Shown: positions 7,589 through 17,296, numbered from the stretch's first letter. The stretch: DNA of 41,714 nt from Parcubacteria group bacterium (GCA_016203935.1 JACQLU010000038.1:1-41714), one strand, 5' to 3'. The notes: generated from the sequence alone by a model not told the origin. Numbers and translations are program-made.

Positions 7589-10500
7589 TTATGTATGAGT
7601 GGCCATAGAGGTACGCCCACGCACTACGGCCGTACCCGTTCCGGTCAGTCTCTCAATCTCGGTGCTAAGATCCTCGCTTACCGTGATGCGCGCCGTCGTT
7701 CGTATCCGTTCTGGCGCCTCGCGGGCACGTTCGATTTCCAAAAGTACCGGCGTCGTCCCCTTGTGTCTTTCAAATAATGTTTTTAAAGCGGAGAAGATAG
7801 CTTGTCCGCATGTTGCAGGGATGGTAACGACATACTCGTTAGTATCAACTGTCTCGGAAGATGGCGGGAGCAAAGGTGCCTTCTTACTTGTGGGTGTAGA
7901 TGGTGGTTGTGAAGCAAATGCCGTGCCTTGAGCCTTGAGCTCTGAGCTTTGAGCATGGTTGAAAAATCCGTTTCCATTCCTCACCTCGTACATGAGAAGT
8001 TCCCGATTCTCCGTCACCTCTTTGGCGTCGCTTACGAGAAGCTTAGACGTTCCGTCGCGGAAGGTAATTCGGCCAGCCGCTACCACCACTTCGTCCTCAC
8101 GCCAGAGTGCCGCGGTGCGGGTGAGAACCGAGGGAAAGATGACCGCTTCAAGCTTCCCACTCACATCCTCCAGCGCGACGAAGAGCATCGGGTTACCTTC
8201 ACGAGTTATTTTCCGGGTGATGGTGGTGATAACACCTCCAACCGTGACTCGCCGTCCTTCATGAGCCTCGCTATCCAATTGGTGGATAGGAATAGTGGTA
8301 AGGCGTAGGCGCTCGGCGTGGGCGCGCACAGGGTGATCGCTGATGTAGAAGCCGATGAGTTCCTTCTCCCAGCGTAATCTCTCGTTCCCGGTTGCCGGAC
8401 TCACCTTAGTAAGGGTGAGGGTCTCGGCTTCGGCAGTCGCCGCAAAGAGCCCGGCCTGACCCACAACACTATCTTTTTGTACGCGCCGCGCATAGATGAG
8501 GATGCGTTCGATATCATGGAGGATCGAGCGCCGCTCGCCGAGTTCGTCGAGTGCTCCGCACTTGGCGAGACTTTCGAGGGACTTACGGTTGAGAGCCTTG
8601 GTGCGGACGCGCGCCAAGAAATCACTCAGGGAGCGAAAGGGGCCCTGCGCGGTGCGCTCGCGAACGACCGCATCCACCAAGTCGCTTCCCACATTCTTGA
8701 TCGCCGAAAGACCGAAACGGATCGTGGCATTGTCCACCACCGTAAACTGTTCGCGACTCTCGTTGACCGCGGGCGGCAGGACACGGATAGCAAGGTTTCG
8801 GCATTCATCCACTTCAATCGTGATCCGGTCGCTATCTACTACGTCCCCGGTCATGAGGCTCGCCATAAATTCGGCCGGGTAATTAGCCTTCAGGTACGCC
8901 GTCTCATACGCAATCATGGCGTAGCAGGCGGCGTGGGCTTTATTAAACCCATAGCGGGCAAACGGTTCGATAAAATCCCAGACCTTCTTTGCAAGTGGCT
9001 CGCGGTGACCCTCGCGGACCGCGCCGTCAATGAATTTTTTCTTCTGTTCATCCAAGAGACTCTTAATCTTCTTCCCCACCGCTTTACGGAGGATGTCGGC
9101 TTCGGCATAGGTGAATCCAGCGAACCTGCGGGCAATCTCAAGTACCTGATCCTGATAGACGATCACGCCGTAGGTATTCTTGAGAATCGGTTCAAAGACG
9201 GGGTGGAGGTACGTCACTTGGCGACGGCCGTGTTTGGCATTCACAAAATCGGGGATCGCCTCCATGGGGCCGGGTCGGTACAAGGAGATCATCGCGATGA
9301 TATCTTCGAGCGTGGTGGGGGCGAGTTGTTTCAAGTACCTTCGCATTCCCGCCGACTCCAGTTGGAAGATACCAGTGGTGTTGCCGGCACGAAGGAGCGC
9401 AAAGGTCTTTTCGTCGTCAAGCGGAAGTGTCGCAATATCGATGGCGACGCCGTGGCGGGTTTGGATAGTAGCGAGGGTATTTTGGATTACCGTGAGGTTA
9501 CGTAATCCCAGAAAATCCATCTTAAGGAGTCCCAGGCTTTCGACCGCGTGCATTTCGTACTGGGTAATGATCGTTTCGTCATCCTGCGAGGAGTGCTGGA
9601 GTGGTACATATTCGGTGAGGGGTTCTTTGGTAATGACGACGCCGCAGGCGTGGGTTGAGGCGTTTCGTGCTACTCCCTCGAGTTTCCTCGCCATCGTGAT
9701 GACCCGTGTGGCATCGGCGTCGTTCGCATGGCGTTCCTTGAGCTCGGGGTTCTTCTCGAGTGCTTCGGTGAGTGACATACCAAACGGGATCATCTTGGCG
9801 AGTTGGTCACAGAATGAGTAGGGAAGACTCATGGCACGACCGGCGTCGCGGATCGCCGCGCGCGCCGCCATGGTACCAAAGGTGATGATCTGGGCGACAT
9901 GGTCGTGGCCGTACTTTTGGGCTACATAACGAATCACCTCATCGCGGCGGTCGTCGGCAAAGTCGAGGTCGATATCCGGCATGCTGATGCGCGCCGGATT
10001 TAAGAAACGCTCAAAGAGGAGCCCGTAGGCGAGCGGATCGACGTCGGTAATGTTGAGGAGGTAGCTTACGATGCTTCCCGCGGCCGATCCACGCCCCGGG
10101 CCCACGCTGATCTTTTGAGTTTTCGCCCAATTGACGAAATCCTGTACGATCAGAAAATAGGAAGCAAAGCCGGTCTTGGCGATCACCGAGAGTTCGTAGT
10201 CAATGCGTTCGCGGATAGTCTTCGCTTCGTCCTCACTCGTCTTGGGATAGCGCTTGGCTACACCCGCGAGGGTGAGCGTACGCAAGTAAGAATCGCTGGT
10301 TTCGCCGGCGGGCACGGTGAAACTGGGAAGTACGTTTTTGCCGAGCGGTATCTCGAGATTCACGCGCCGTGCGATTGCGCCGCTATTCGCGATCGCTTCC
10401 GGAAGATGTGCAAAGTATTGCTCCATGGTCTCACCGGAGGCGAGCGAAAAATCTTCATGCTTCATAGAGAGTCGATCCTCCTCGGCAACCTTGCGATTGG

Positions 10501-11197
10501 TTTGGATGGCGACTAATACGTCCTGCGCCTCGGCATCATCTGGGGAGAGGTAATGGACATCGTGGGTGGCGACGAGCGGTAATCCCAACTCGCGCGCGAG
10601 CGAGACCATCGCCTCATTCACGGTCAGCTGCTCTTTGATATTGGGTTTATGTTGTAGTTCGAGGAAGAAAGAATCGCACCCAAAGATCTCGGCGAGCATC
10701 TGGGCGCGCTTTGTGGCTTCGGATCTATTGCCGGCAAGCAGCGCACGTGAAAGCGGTCCATTAAGACAGGCCGAGAGCGCGATAAGTCCCTCATGCGAGG
10801 CACGTAAGTGATCGAGGGTAAAACGCGGTTTGTAATAGAAACCCCGTAAGTGCGCTTCGGTAGTAAGTTTGATGAGATTTTTGTAGCCCGCGTAGTTTTC
10901 GGCAAGGAGGAGAAGGTGCATGGGGCGTTCCTTAAGCGAAGGTGCTTCGTATTCCGGGTGCGCGTGAGCACCAAATGCATCCTCGGCGAGATACCCTTCG
11001 ATGCCGATGATTGGTTTTATGCCTGCCTCCTTGGCGCGCTGATAAAATTCGATCGCACCATAAAGCGCGCCGTGATCGGTAAGGGCCAGAGCGTTCATAT
11101 CGAGTGCTTTGGCGCGCGCGATAAGCTCCGGGATTTTAGGAAGCCCGTCGAGGAGCGAGTAGTGCGAGTGGACGTGGAGATGGACAAAATCACTCAT
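7589..11197 (-). CDS. dnaE: DNA polymerase III subunit alpha
   Basis: PHP domain FVHLHVHSHYSLLDGLPKIPELI; VGPGRGSAAGSIVSYLLNITDVDPL; PDIDLDFADDRRDEVIRYV; KLVGKKI-like; OB fold VTVGGVITTITRKITREGNPMLFVALEDVSG. Confidence 0.97.
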   Translation of the reverse strand: MSDFVHLHVHSHYSLLDGLPKIPELIARAKALDMNALALTDHGALYGAIEFYQRAKEAGIKPIIGIEGYLAEDAFGAHAHPEYEAPSLKERPMHLLLLAENYAGYKNLIKLTTEAHLRGFYYKPRFTLDHLRASHEGLIALSACLNGPLSRALLAGNRSEATKRAQMLAEIFGCDSFFLELQHKPNIKEQLTVNEAMVSLARELGLPLVATHDVHYLSPDDAEAQDVLVAIQTNRKVAEEDRLSMKHEDFSLASGETMEQYFAHLPEAIANSGAIARRVNLEIPLGKNVLPSFTVPAGETSDSYLRTLTLAGVAKRYPKTSEDEAKTIRERIDYELSVIAKTGFASYFLIVQDFVNWAKTQKISVGPGRGSAAGSIVSYLLNITDVDPLAYGLLFERFLNPARISMPDIDLDFADDRRDEVIRYVAQKYGHDHVAQIITFGTMAARAAIRDAGRAMSLPYSFCDQLAKMIPFGMSLTEALEKNPELKERHANDADATRVITMARKLEGVARNASTHACGVVITKEPLTEYVPLQHSSQDDETIITQYEMHAVESLGLLKMDFLGLRNLTVIQNTLATIQTRHGVAIDIATLPLDDEKTFALLRAGNTTGIFQLESAGMRRYLKQLAPTTLEDIIAMISLYRPGPMEAIPDFVNAKHGRRQVTYLHPVFEPILKNTYGVIVYQDQVLEIARRFAGFTYAEADILRKAVGKKIKSLLDEQKKKFIDGAVREGHREPLAKKVWDFIEPFARYGFNKAHAACYAMIAYETAYLKANYPAEFMASLMTGDVVDSDRITIEVDECRNLAIRVLPPAVNESREQFTVVDNATIRFGLSAIKNVGSDLVDAVVRERTAQGPFRSLSDFLARVRTKALNRKSLESLAKCGALDELGERRSILHDIERILIYARRVQKDSVVGQAGLFAATAEAETLTLTKVSPATGNERLRWEKELIGFYISDHPVRAHAERLRLTTIPIHQLDSEAHEGRRVTVGGVITTITRKITREGNPMLFVALEDVSGKLEAVIFPSVLTRTAALWREDEVVVAAGRITFRDGTSKLLVSDAKEVTENRELLMYEVRNGNGFFNHAQSSELKAQGTAFASQPPSTPTSKKAPLLPPSSETVDTNEYVVTIPATCGQAIFSALKTLFERHKGTTPVLLEIERAREAPERIRTTARITVSEDLSTEIERLTGTGTAVVRGRTSMATHT
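7926..7953 (+). repeat. Four consecutive heptamers inside the dnaE linker
   Basis: CCTTGAG CCTTGAG CTCTGAG CTTTGAG read directly. Confidence 0.85.
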
Positions 11198-11404
11198 AGA
11201 TATCATGGATATTCGGTCGCCTTGGGCAACCGATACTCATAGATACTCGTAGATACCCTTTGTTTTTTCCTATTCATTATACGGAATGGGAAGACGCACG
11301 ACAACCGTACGCTTCGATTCATGCACAAACTATGATAGGATGTAGTCGTTGCTACTCGTCGATAGTTATAGTTACTGTACCTACAGAGCGAATATCTACC
11401 GTGT

Positions 11405-12172
11405 ATGGCGTTTCGCCACGTAGAGAAACAAATTGTGGTGATTATTATCTTCTTGGCAATACTCGCCACACCGGTGATCGCGTATCGTGGCTATGTGAGT
11501 ATTACCACAACACCAACTCCCACGCCCACCCCTCCGCCGTACCGCGAGCTTGAGGTGAGCGAGGAAGCGCGTTTCTTTCTCTCCGAGGAGGCTGGCTTTT
11601 ATGATGCGTGGGTGAGAATCAAAAATCCCAATCGCGACTTTGGGGTCGATCGCCTCTCGTATCGCTTTGAATTCTATGACGCCGCGGGCACCCTGCTTAC
11701 TACCGAACGCGCCGAAAGCTTCATCCTGCCCTCCGAGGAGAAGTATTTTGTCGCGCCGGGCGTACGGATTATTGAAGAAGGCGTGCCGACCCGCGTGAAA
11801 TTTATGATCACCGACGCTCTGTTTGTGAAGGTGACGGGGGTTCCTACGCTCACCCTGCGCATCTTTAATCAGCGTTACGAGCCGGGGAAACCGCGCGCGG
11901 GCGAGACGCGACTCTCAGCCGAGATCGAAAACGGTACCTTTTTTCACATCAAAGAAGTATCCGTGGAGGTGCTCCTCTTTAATGAAGCGAACGAAATAGC
12001 CGCGGTGAATGCGACCCGCATTGGTGAACTTATCCCTAATGAGCGACGCGCTTTCTCGGTCCATTGGAATGCGACGTTGCCGCGAGAGTTTCGGCCGCTC
12101 GTAATTTTTGCGGTGAATCCCTTAAGGCGTGGTAACGTAGTGCCGGTCTTTGAAGAGCGCCCCGGGAGATGA
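11405..12172 (+). CDS. Membrane-anchored hypothetical protein with TPTPTPTPP linker
   Basis: N-terminal TM IVVIIIFLAILATPVIA then TTTPTPTPTPPPY and a soluble domain. Confidence 0.75.
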   Translation: MAFRHVEKQIVVIIIFLAILATPVIAYRGYVSITTTPTPTPTPPPYRELEVSEEARFFLSEEAGFYDAWVRIKNPNRDFGVDRLSYRFEFYDAAGTLLTTERAESFILPSEEKYFVAPGVRIIEEGVPTRVKFMITDALFVKVTGVPTLTLRIFNQRYEPGKPRAGETRLSAEIENGTFFHIKEVSVEVLLFNEANEIAAVNATRIGELIPNERRAFSVHWNATLPREFRPLVIFAVNPLRRGNVVPVFEERPGR

Positions 12173-13299
12173 GTATGCACTTTTTTCGTGCCCTCTGGGC
12201 AGGGATTCGCGAGTACGATCTTCTCCTCGTAAGCACCGTGGTAGTGCTTACGTTGATTGGCGTAACGATGGTGGGAAGCGCTACCTTGGCCTCGTTTGGC
12301 GATGTCAGTCAGGCCGAACGGCAGCTCATCTTTGTGGTAGTAGGGTTTCTTACTTTGGCGATCGTAGCCCGGCTCGATTACCGTATCGTAAGCTCGCTGG
12401 CAATTCTTTTCTATCTTGGCACCCTCGTTCTTCTGGTGCTGCTTTTGGTGCGCGGCGAGACCGTGCGGGGTACCGCAAGCTGGCTTAGCTTTGGGTTTTT
12501 GTCGCTGCAGCCCTCCGAATTTGGCAAGGTAAGTCTCGTGCTGCTCCTGGGATCTTACCTCGCCCGCTATACCGAGGAGCTTTTTTTGTTACGGCACCTT
12601 ATCATTACACTTCTCCTTACGTTGATTCCCATGATCCTTACGATTCTCGAGCCAGACTGGGGGAGCGCCTTGGTGTTTCTGGCGATCTGGTTTGTAATGA
12701 TCGCGGCGAGCTCGATGCCCCGGATCCGTATCGTCGCCGTGGTCGGCAGCGCCATCGTGGTGGCGGTGGTCGCGTGGTTTACTCTCCTCGCCCCGTATCA
12801 AAAGGAACGTATTCTCACCTTCCTTGATCCCTCTCGCGATCCCTACGGAGCAAGTTACAATGTACTCCAGTCGATATCCGCCGTGGGGTCGGGAGGACTT
12901 TTCGGGAAAGGCCTCGGACGGGGGCCGCAGAGTCAACTCAATTTTTTGCCGGCGCGCCACACCGATTTTATCTTTGCCGTGATCGCCGAAGAGCTTGGGT
13001 TTTTGGGAGCGGCAACCGTGCTCTTTCTCTTTAGTCTCCTCTTTGTGCGCATCCTTTTGGTCGCACGTCACGCGCGCGATTCCTTGGGGTGGTATCTTAC
13101 GATGGGCGTGCTCGCACTCATTGCGACGCATACCATCGTTAATATCGGGATGAACGTGGGGCTCTTCCCCGTGACCGGCATTCCGCTTCCCTTTATTAGT
13201 TATGGCGGAAGTTCCCTGGTGAGTACCCTTATCGCCCTCGGCATCGTGCTCTCTATTCAGCGTAAATCACCCAAGGGGGCGATGGGCCTTGCGCCCTAG
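12169..13299 (+). CDS. rodA: RodA/FtsW/SpoVE family peptidoglycan glycosyltransferase (RodA-like)
   Basis: LSFGFLSLQPSEFGKVSLVLLLGSYLAR, LEPDWGSALVFLAIW, GKGLGRGPQSQLNFLPARHTDFIFAVIAEELGFLG, GIPLPFISYGGSSL. Confidence 0.95.
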   Translation: MSMHFFRALWAGIREYDLLLVSTVVVLTLIGVTMVGSATLASFGDVSQAERQLIFVVVGFLTLAIVARLDYRIVSSLAILFYLGTLVLLVLLLVRGETVRGTASWLSFGFLSLQPSEFGKVSLVLLLGSYLARYTEELFLLRHLIITLLLTLIPMILTILEPDWGSALVFLAIWFVMIAASSMPRIRIVAVVGSAIVVAVVAWFTLLAPYQKERILTFLDPSRDPYGASYNVLQSISAVGSGGLFGKGLGRGPQSQLNFLPARHTDFIFAVIAEELGFLGAATVLFLFSLLFVRILLVARHARDSLGWYLTMGVLALIATHTIVNIGMNVGLFPVTGIPLPFISYGGSSLVSTLIALGIVLSIQRKSPKGAMGLAP

Positions 13300-13329
13300 T
13301 TCTTTGTCTCTGGTTACTGTGCGATCCGT

Positions 13330-14076
13330 ATGACAAGCGAAGCAATGCTTGAGGTACAAAATCTTACCAAACACTACGACGGCGAGATCGGGATCGCCGA
13401 CGTTTCGTTTGCAGTGAGGAGTGGTGAAATTGTGGGACTTTTGGGACCGAATGGAGCAGGGAAGACCACCACCATAAATATCATCCTTGGCGTACTTGAA
13501 AAGGATTCGGGGACACTTTCCATATTAGGAAGAGATCCGCGTATAGAGCGCGAGAAAGTCTTGACCCAGATGAACTTTGCCGCGGTCTATGCGCAACTAC
13601 CCGGCAATCTCACCGTATGGCAAAATCTCTATATCTTTGGGCTTCTTTATCAGGTCGAGAAGCTTACCGAGCGCATTACTCAGCTTATGAAGACATTTGG
13701 ACTTAGTGGGTTACGCGATACCACCACGGGAGTGCTCTCCTCGGGTGAGCAGACGCGGGTAAATCTTACCAAGGCACTCTTAAATAGCCCCAAACTTCTT
13801 TTGCTCGACGAACCAACTGCCTCGCTCGATCCGCATATCGCCCACGATGTCCGTGCCACCATTAAGGCCTATGTTGTAGAAAGTGGCGCGGGGGTGCTTT
13901 GGACCTCGCATAATATGCATGAGGTTGAAGCGATCTGCGATCGGGTGCTTTTTCTCTCGCACGGACGGATTCTCCTCGAAGGCGATCCTAAGAAACTTCC
14001 TCAAGAACGTGGCAAACAGAATCTCGAGGAACTATTTATTAGTGTGGCCAAAGAACCGCCGACGATTTTTGCGTGA
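13330..14076 (+). CDS. ABC transporter ATP-binding protein
   Basis: Walker A GLLGPNGAGKTTT, LSSGEQTRVNLTKALLNSPKLLLLDEPTASLDP. Confidence 0.95.
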   Translation: MTSEAMLEVQNLTKHYDGEIGIADVSFAVRSGEIVGLLGPNGAGKTTTINIILGVLEKDSGTLSILGRDPRIEREKVLTQMNFAAVYAQLPGNLTVWQNLYIFGLLYQVEKLTERITQLMKTFGLSGLRDTTTGVLSSGEQTRVNLTKALLNSPKLLLLDEPTASLDPHIAHDVRATIKAYVVESGAGVLWTSHNMHEVEAICDRVLFLSHGRILLEGDPKKLPQERGKQNLEELFISVAKEPPTIFA

Positions 14077-14101
14077 ATTCGCGTATAGGTAAGTTACCTC
14101 C

Positions 14102-14902
14102 ATGAACCTTGAGCGAATCTATGCCATCATGTTACGCCAGTGGTTTCTCATTCAGCGCAATAAAGTGCGCTATCTTAACATTTTTGGTTGGATTGCGATC
14201 GACATCATTCTCTGGGGGTTTATCACCCGCTACTTGGACCTAGTGGGCTCGTCGGCTTTCAGTTTCACCACCGTCCTCCTGGGTGCTGTGGTGCTTTGGA
14301 ATTTTCTCGTGCGGGTGCATCAAGGGGTGATCGTCGCCTTCTTTGAGGATATGTGGTCGCGGAATTTTCTTAATCTCTTCGCCTCACCGCTCTCGATCAA
14401 AGAGTACGTAGTCGGGCTCATCGCGACGAGCATTGTGACGAGCCTTGCGGGACTGACACTTATGTTCTTCATCGCATATCTACTCTTTGCATTTAGTATC
14501 TTCCAATTAGGCATGATTGTGGTACCGTTCCTTGCCATCCTTATGATTTTTGGCTGGGCGCTTGGGATTTTCACTACGGCGCTTGTGTTGCGATTCGGTC
14601 CGCCCGCCGAGTGGTTTGGCTGGATCATTCCGTTTGCGTTAAGCCCTTTTGCCGGCGTCTTCTATCCGATTGCGTCACTTCCCCATGGGTTACAGGTCGT
14701 TGCCCGTTTCCTGCCACCCTCCTATGTATTTGAAGGGATGCGGGCGGCGCTCACCTCGGGAGAATTTTTAACGGGAGAGCTCTTTATAGGGCTTGGTATC
14801 GCGGCGGTGTATCTCTCCCTTGCGTATCTCGTCTTTCTTGCGACCTACCGCGTCATCCTTAGAAAGGGCCTCATCACCCGCTTCACCGCGGAGAATGGGT
14901 AA
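14102..14902 (+). CDS. ABC-2 type transporter permease
   Basis: Six-TM hydrophobic protein directly after the ATPase; LPHGLQVVARFLPPSYVFEGMRAAL. Confidence 0.85.
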   Translation: MNLERIYAIMLRQWFLIQRNKVRYLNIFGWIAIDIILWGFITRYLDLVGSSAFSFTTVLLGAVVLWNFLVRVHQGVIVAFFEDMWSRNFLNLFASPLSIKEYVVGLIATSIVTSLAGLTLMFFIAYLLFAFSIFQLGMIVVPFLAILMIFGWALGIFTTALVLRFGPPAEWFGWIIPFALSPFAGVFYPIASLPHGLQVVARFLPPSYVFEGMRAALTSGEFLTGELFIGLGIAAVYLSLAYLVFLATYRVILRKGLITRFTAENG

Positions 14903-14942
14903 AGGCACCATGACTTTTCGAGCTGTGTTCATCCGTTAGTGG

Positions 14943-14978
14943 GGGACACTCAATTTTCGATCGAAAATTGAGTGTCCC
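14943..14978. repeat. 36-bp perfect palindrome
   Basis: gggacactcaattttcga|tcgaaaattgagtgtccc. Confidence 0.95.
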
Positions 14979-15062
14979 TTTGCAAAAATGCTTTGCTATC
15001 CCACCCGCTGATCCATGTGCAGATTTGTTGGTACACTAGATGTAGTTTCTTCATACGTTGAA

Positions 15063-16205
15063 ATGAATCTTCTCTCTTTGCTTCGTGATTTCAAGCGCTC
15101 TTTCTCCTCCTACCGACCGTTGGTAGAGGTTTTGATTTATAGAGAACGGTTGCTTTATAACCTTCGCGAGTTCGAAAGGCGGTATCCTAAGCTTGCGATT
15201 GCGCCGGTGCTAAAGAGCAATGCCTACGGACACGGGCTTAGTACGATTGCAAGAATTTTGGATGGAGAAGATCTCCCTTTTTTGATTGTTGATTCTCTGT
15301 TCGAAGCCCGACTACTCCGTCATGAAGGAATCCGCACGCCGATTCTCGTCATTGGCTATACGACAATCGAGAATATACATAGGAGCAACCTACGCAATAT
15401 TGCTTTTACGATCACGGGATTTACACAACTCGAAGCTGTCGCCGATTCGCTGCCGCGTCCCACGATGTTTCATCTTAAGATCGATACTGGCATGCATCGG
15501 CAGGGAATTATGCCGAGTGAGGTTACGCAAGCAGTGCACCTTCTTAAACAGAACCGCCAGCTCAAACTTGAAGGAGTATTCTCGCACTTTGCCGATGCTG
15601 ATAGTCCCGATTCCGCGTTTACCCTCAAGCAGATTGAGCGATGGCACGAAATGGTCTCTTTATTCAAGAAGGAATTCTCCACGATACGTTATTACCATCT
15701 TTCGGCGACCGCCGGCATGCGCTACGCCGATCGGATCGAGGCGAATATGGCACGGATCGGGAGAGGGCTCTACGGCATCGATCCTGTTGGTACCTCGGAC
15801 TTCGAACTACAGCCGGTCTTAGAGATGAAGACAATCGTCAGCGCAGTAAAGGAATTGGCGGCTCGCGATTATGTCGGCTATGGTCTTACGTTTCGGGCAG
15901 AGAAGCCTATGAAGATCGCGGTGGTATCGGTAGGATACTTTGAAGGAGTGGACCGTCGACTTTCCAATCGCGGCGTTTTTAAAATTCACGACCAGTTTTG
16001 CCCCATTGTGGGGCGGGTGAGTATGAATATCACCACAGTTAATGTCTCTTCGCTACCGGATGTCAAAGAAGGGGACGAAGTGACAGTGATTAGTAAAGAG
16101 CGCGAGGATCCCAACTCAATTGAGAGTATTGCAAAAATTTGTGATACCATCCCCCACGAAATCCTCGTCCATATTCCCCAGCATCTTCGGCGTACGGTTG
16201 TCTGA
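15063..16205 (+). CDS. alr: Alanine racemase
   Basis: PVLKSNAYGHGLSTIARIL (PLP lysine motif), HLKIDTGMHRQGI, ARIGRGLYGIDP, VGRVSMNITTVNV. Confidence 0.93.
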   Translation: MNLLSLLRDFKRSFSSYRPLVEVLIYRERLLYNLREFERRYPKLAIAPVLKSNAYGHGLSTIARILDGEDLPFLIVDSLFEARLLRHEGIRTPILVIGYTTIENIHRSNLRNIAFTITGFTQLEAVADSLPRPTMFHLKIDTGMHRQGIMPSEVTQAVHLLKQNRQLKLEGVFSHFADADSPDSAFTLKQIERWHEMVSLFKKEFSTIRYYHLSATAGMRYADRIEANMARIGRGLYGIDPVGTSDFELQPVLEMKTIVSAVKELAARDYVGYGLTFRAEKPMKIAVVSVGYFEGVDRRLSNRGVFKIHDQFCPIVGRVSMNITTVNVSSLPDVKEGDEVTVISKEREDPNSIESIAKICDTIPHEILVHIPQHLRRTVV

Positions 16206-16228
16206 AATTTGATAGTGTTGATGTCATC

Positions 16229-16260
16229 GCGCATAATTCCGCCATGGCGGAATTATGCGC
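16229..16260. repeat. 32-bp perfect palindrome
   Basis: gcgcataattccgcca|tggcggaattatgcgc. Confidence 0.95.
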
Positions 16261-16300
16261 TGCTTAAATTCTCTTGATAGAGGAGAAGTCTATTTAAGCA
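16261..16300. repeat. Second hairpin adjacent to the palindrome
   Basis: tgcttaaat...atttaagca 9-bp stem with an inner ttctc/gagaa stem. Confidence 0.75.
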
Positions 16301-16375
16301 ATGCAACGGGGGAGAATGCGATCATTCTTTCCTTTTTAGTATGGATATGCTAAGAATGCCGCGAGGAGGGTAATC

Positions 16376-17059
16376 ATGGAACTTCAGAAGTTGATGGAAC
16401 ACTTCTTCCATCTTTATGGACCTAGAAATCGTATCCATCTGCCCGGGTTGCGTGAACGACTAGATTTTCTTAATCTTGGCATCGGGAATCTGGGTGATGC
16501 CATACGTATGGGCATCCAGGGCAAACTGCTGAGGGAGCAACTCGCCAGAGTGGTTGCGCGCATCTTCTGTATTGCCGAACACTTTCGCAATCTTCCCCTA
16601 GTGGAAGTGATGGCGAGAAAATATCCAGCCGCTCATTGCAGTTATTGCCTGCAACTTCCGTGCGTGTGTCCCGAGCGACGGCCAGATCCGCAACTTGCAC
16701 ATACCGTCCATCAAGAACAACTCGCATGGAGTCTCACCGCGTGGTCACATCATTGTGCTATTCTCTATGGAGAGAAAAACAGAGCGCGGGGGATTAACTA
16801 TGTCTTAAACCGGCTTTTCAAAGAAGTGTGTGAATTGCTAAGGCTTCTCGTAACCATCCCTCGGTCAAAGAGTCCGCCAAGTAAAATTGAAGAGGAATTC
16901 GCCCTAGAACTTGCCGATACTCTGGCTTGGACTATTGCGGTGGCGAATTTACTGGAACAGGATTTAGATGCGGCGGTCTGGGAACGGTATGGCAAGGGCT
17001 GTTCGTGGTGTCATAAAAATCCCTGTGTGTGTACCGACCTGTGGGGCAGTATAGGGTAG
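16376..17059 (+). CDS. Tandem MazG-like protein with two Cys-rich knuckles
   Basis: Second half has ExxE...ExxD (KEVCELLR...EFALELADTLAW) plus GKGCSWCHKNPCVC; first half ends in HCSYCLQLPCVC. Confidence 0.6.
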   Translation: MELQKLMEHFFHLYGPRNRIHLPGLRERLDFLNLGIGNLGDAIRMGIQGKLLREQLARVVARIFCIAEHFRNLPLVEVMARKYPAAHCSYCLQLPCVCPERRPDPQLAHTVHQEQLAWSLTAWSHHCAILYGEKNRARGINYVLNRLFKEVCELLRLLVTIPRSKSPPSKIEEEFALELADTLAWTIAVANLLEQDLDAAVWERYGKGCSWCHKNPCVCTDLWGSIG

Positions 17060-17241
17060 TTGCATCTATGAGACGTCGCAAGGGTACGGATCGGAATCTC
17101 CGAGAACCGGCCCTTTTCTTTGTAGAGAAGACTAGTGGGTCGCAACTTCTTCAATTTTCTCAAGCGAAGCCTTCCGCAGTGAATCTCTGGTTTTCACGAA
17201 GCCCCCCACCGGGAGCTTCTTTATATCGGCGAGAGTGGAGA

Positions 17242-17272
17242 TTGTCCCTACTTTAGGGATAGGGGGTATAAT
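17242..17272 (+). promoter_or_regulatory. Promoter TTGTCC-N19-TATAAT with inverted repeat in the spacer region
   Basis: TCCCTA-CTT-TAGGGA at 17245-17259; TATAAT at 17267-17272. Confidence 0.4.
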
Positions 17273-17296
17273 GGAATCGTTCAGTACATTCCATTT

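Noticed and set aside
8477-9505. Plus-strand 342-aa ORF
   Set aside because: Fully antisense to the well-supported dnaE; no recognisable motif.
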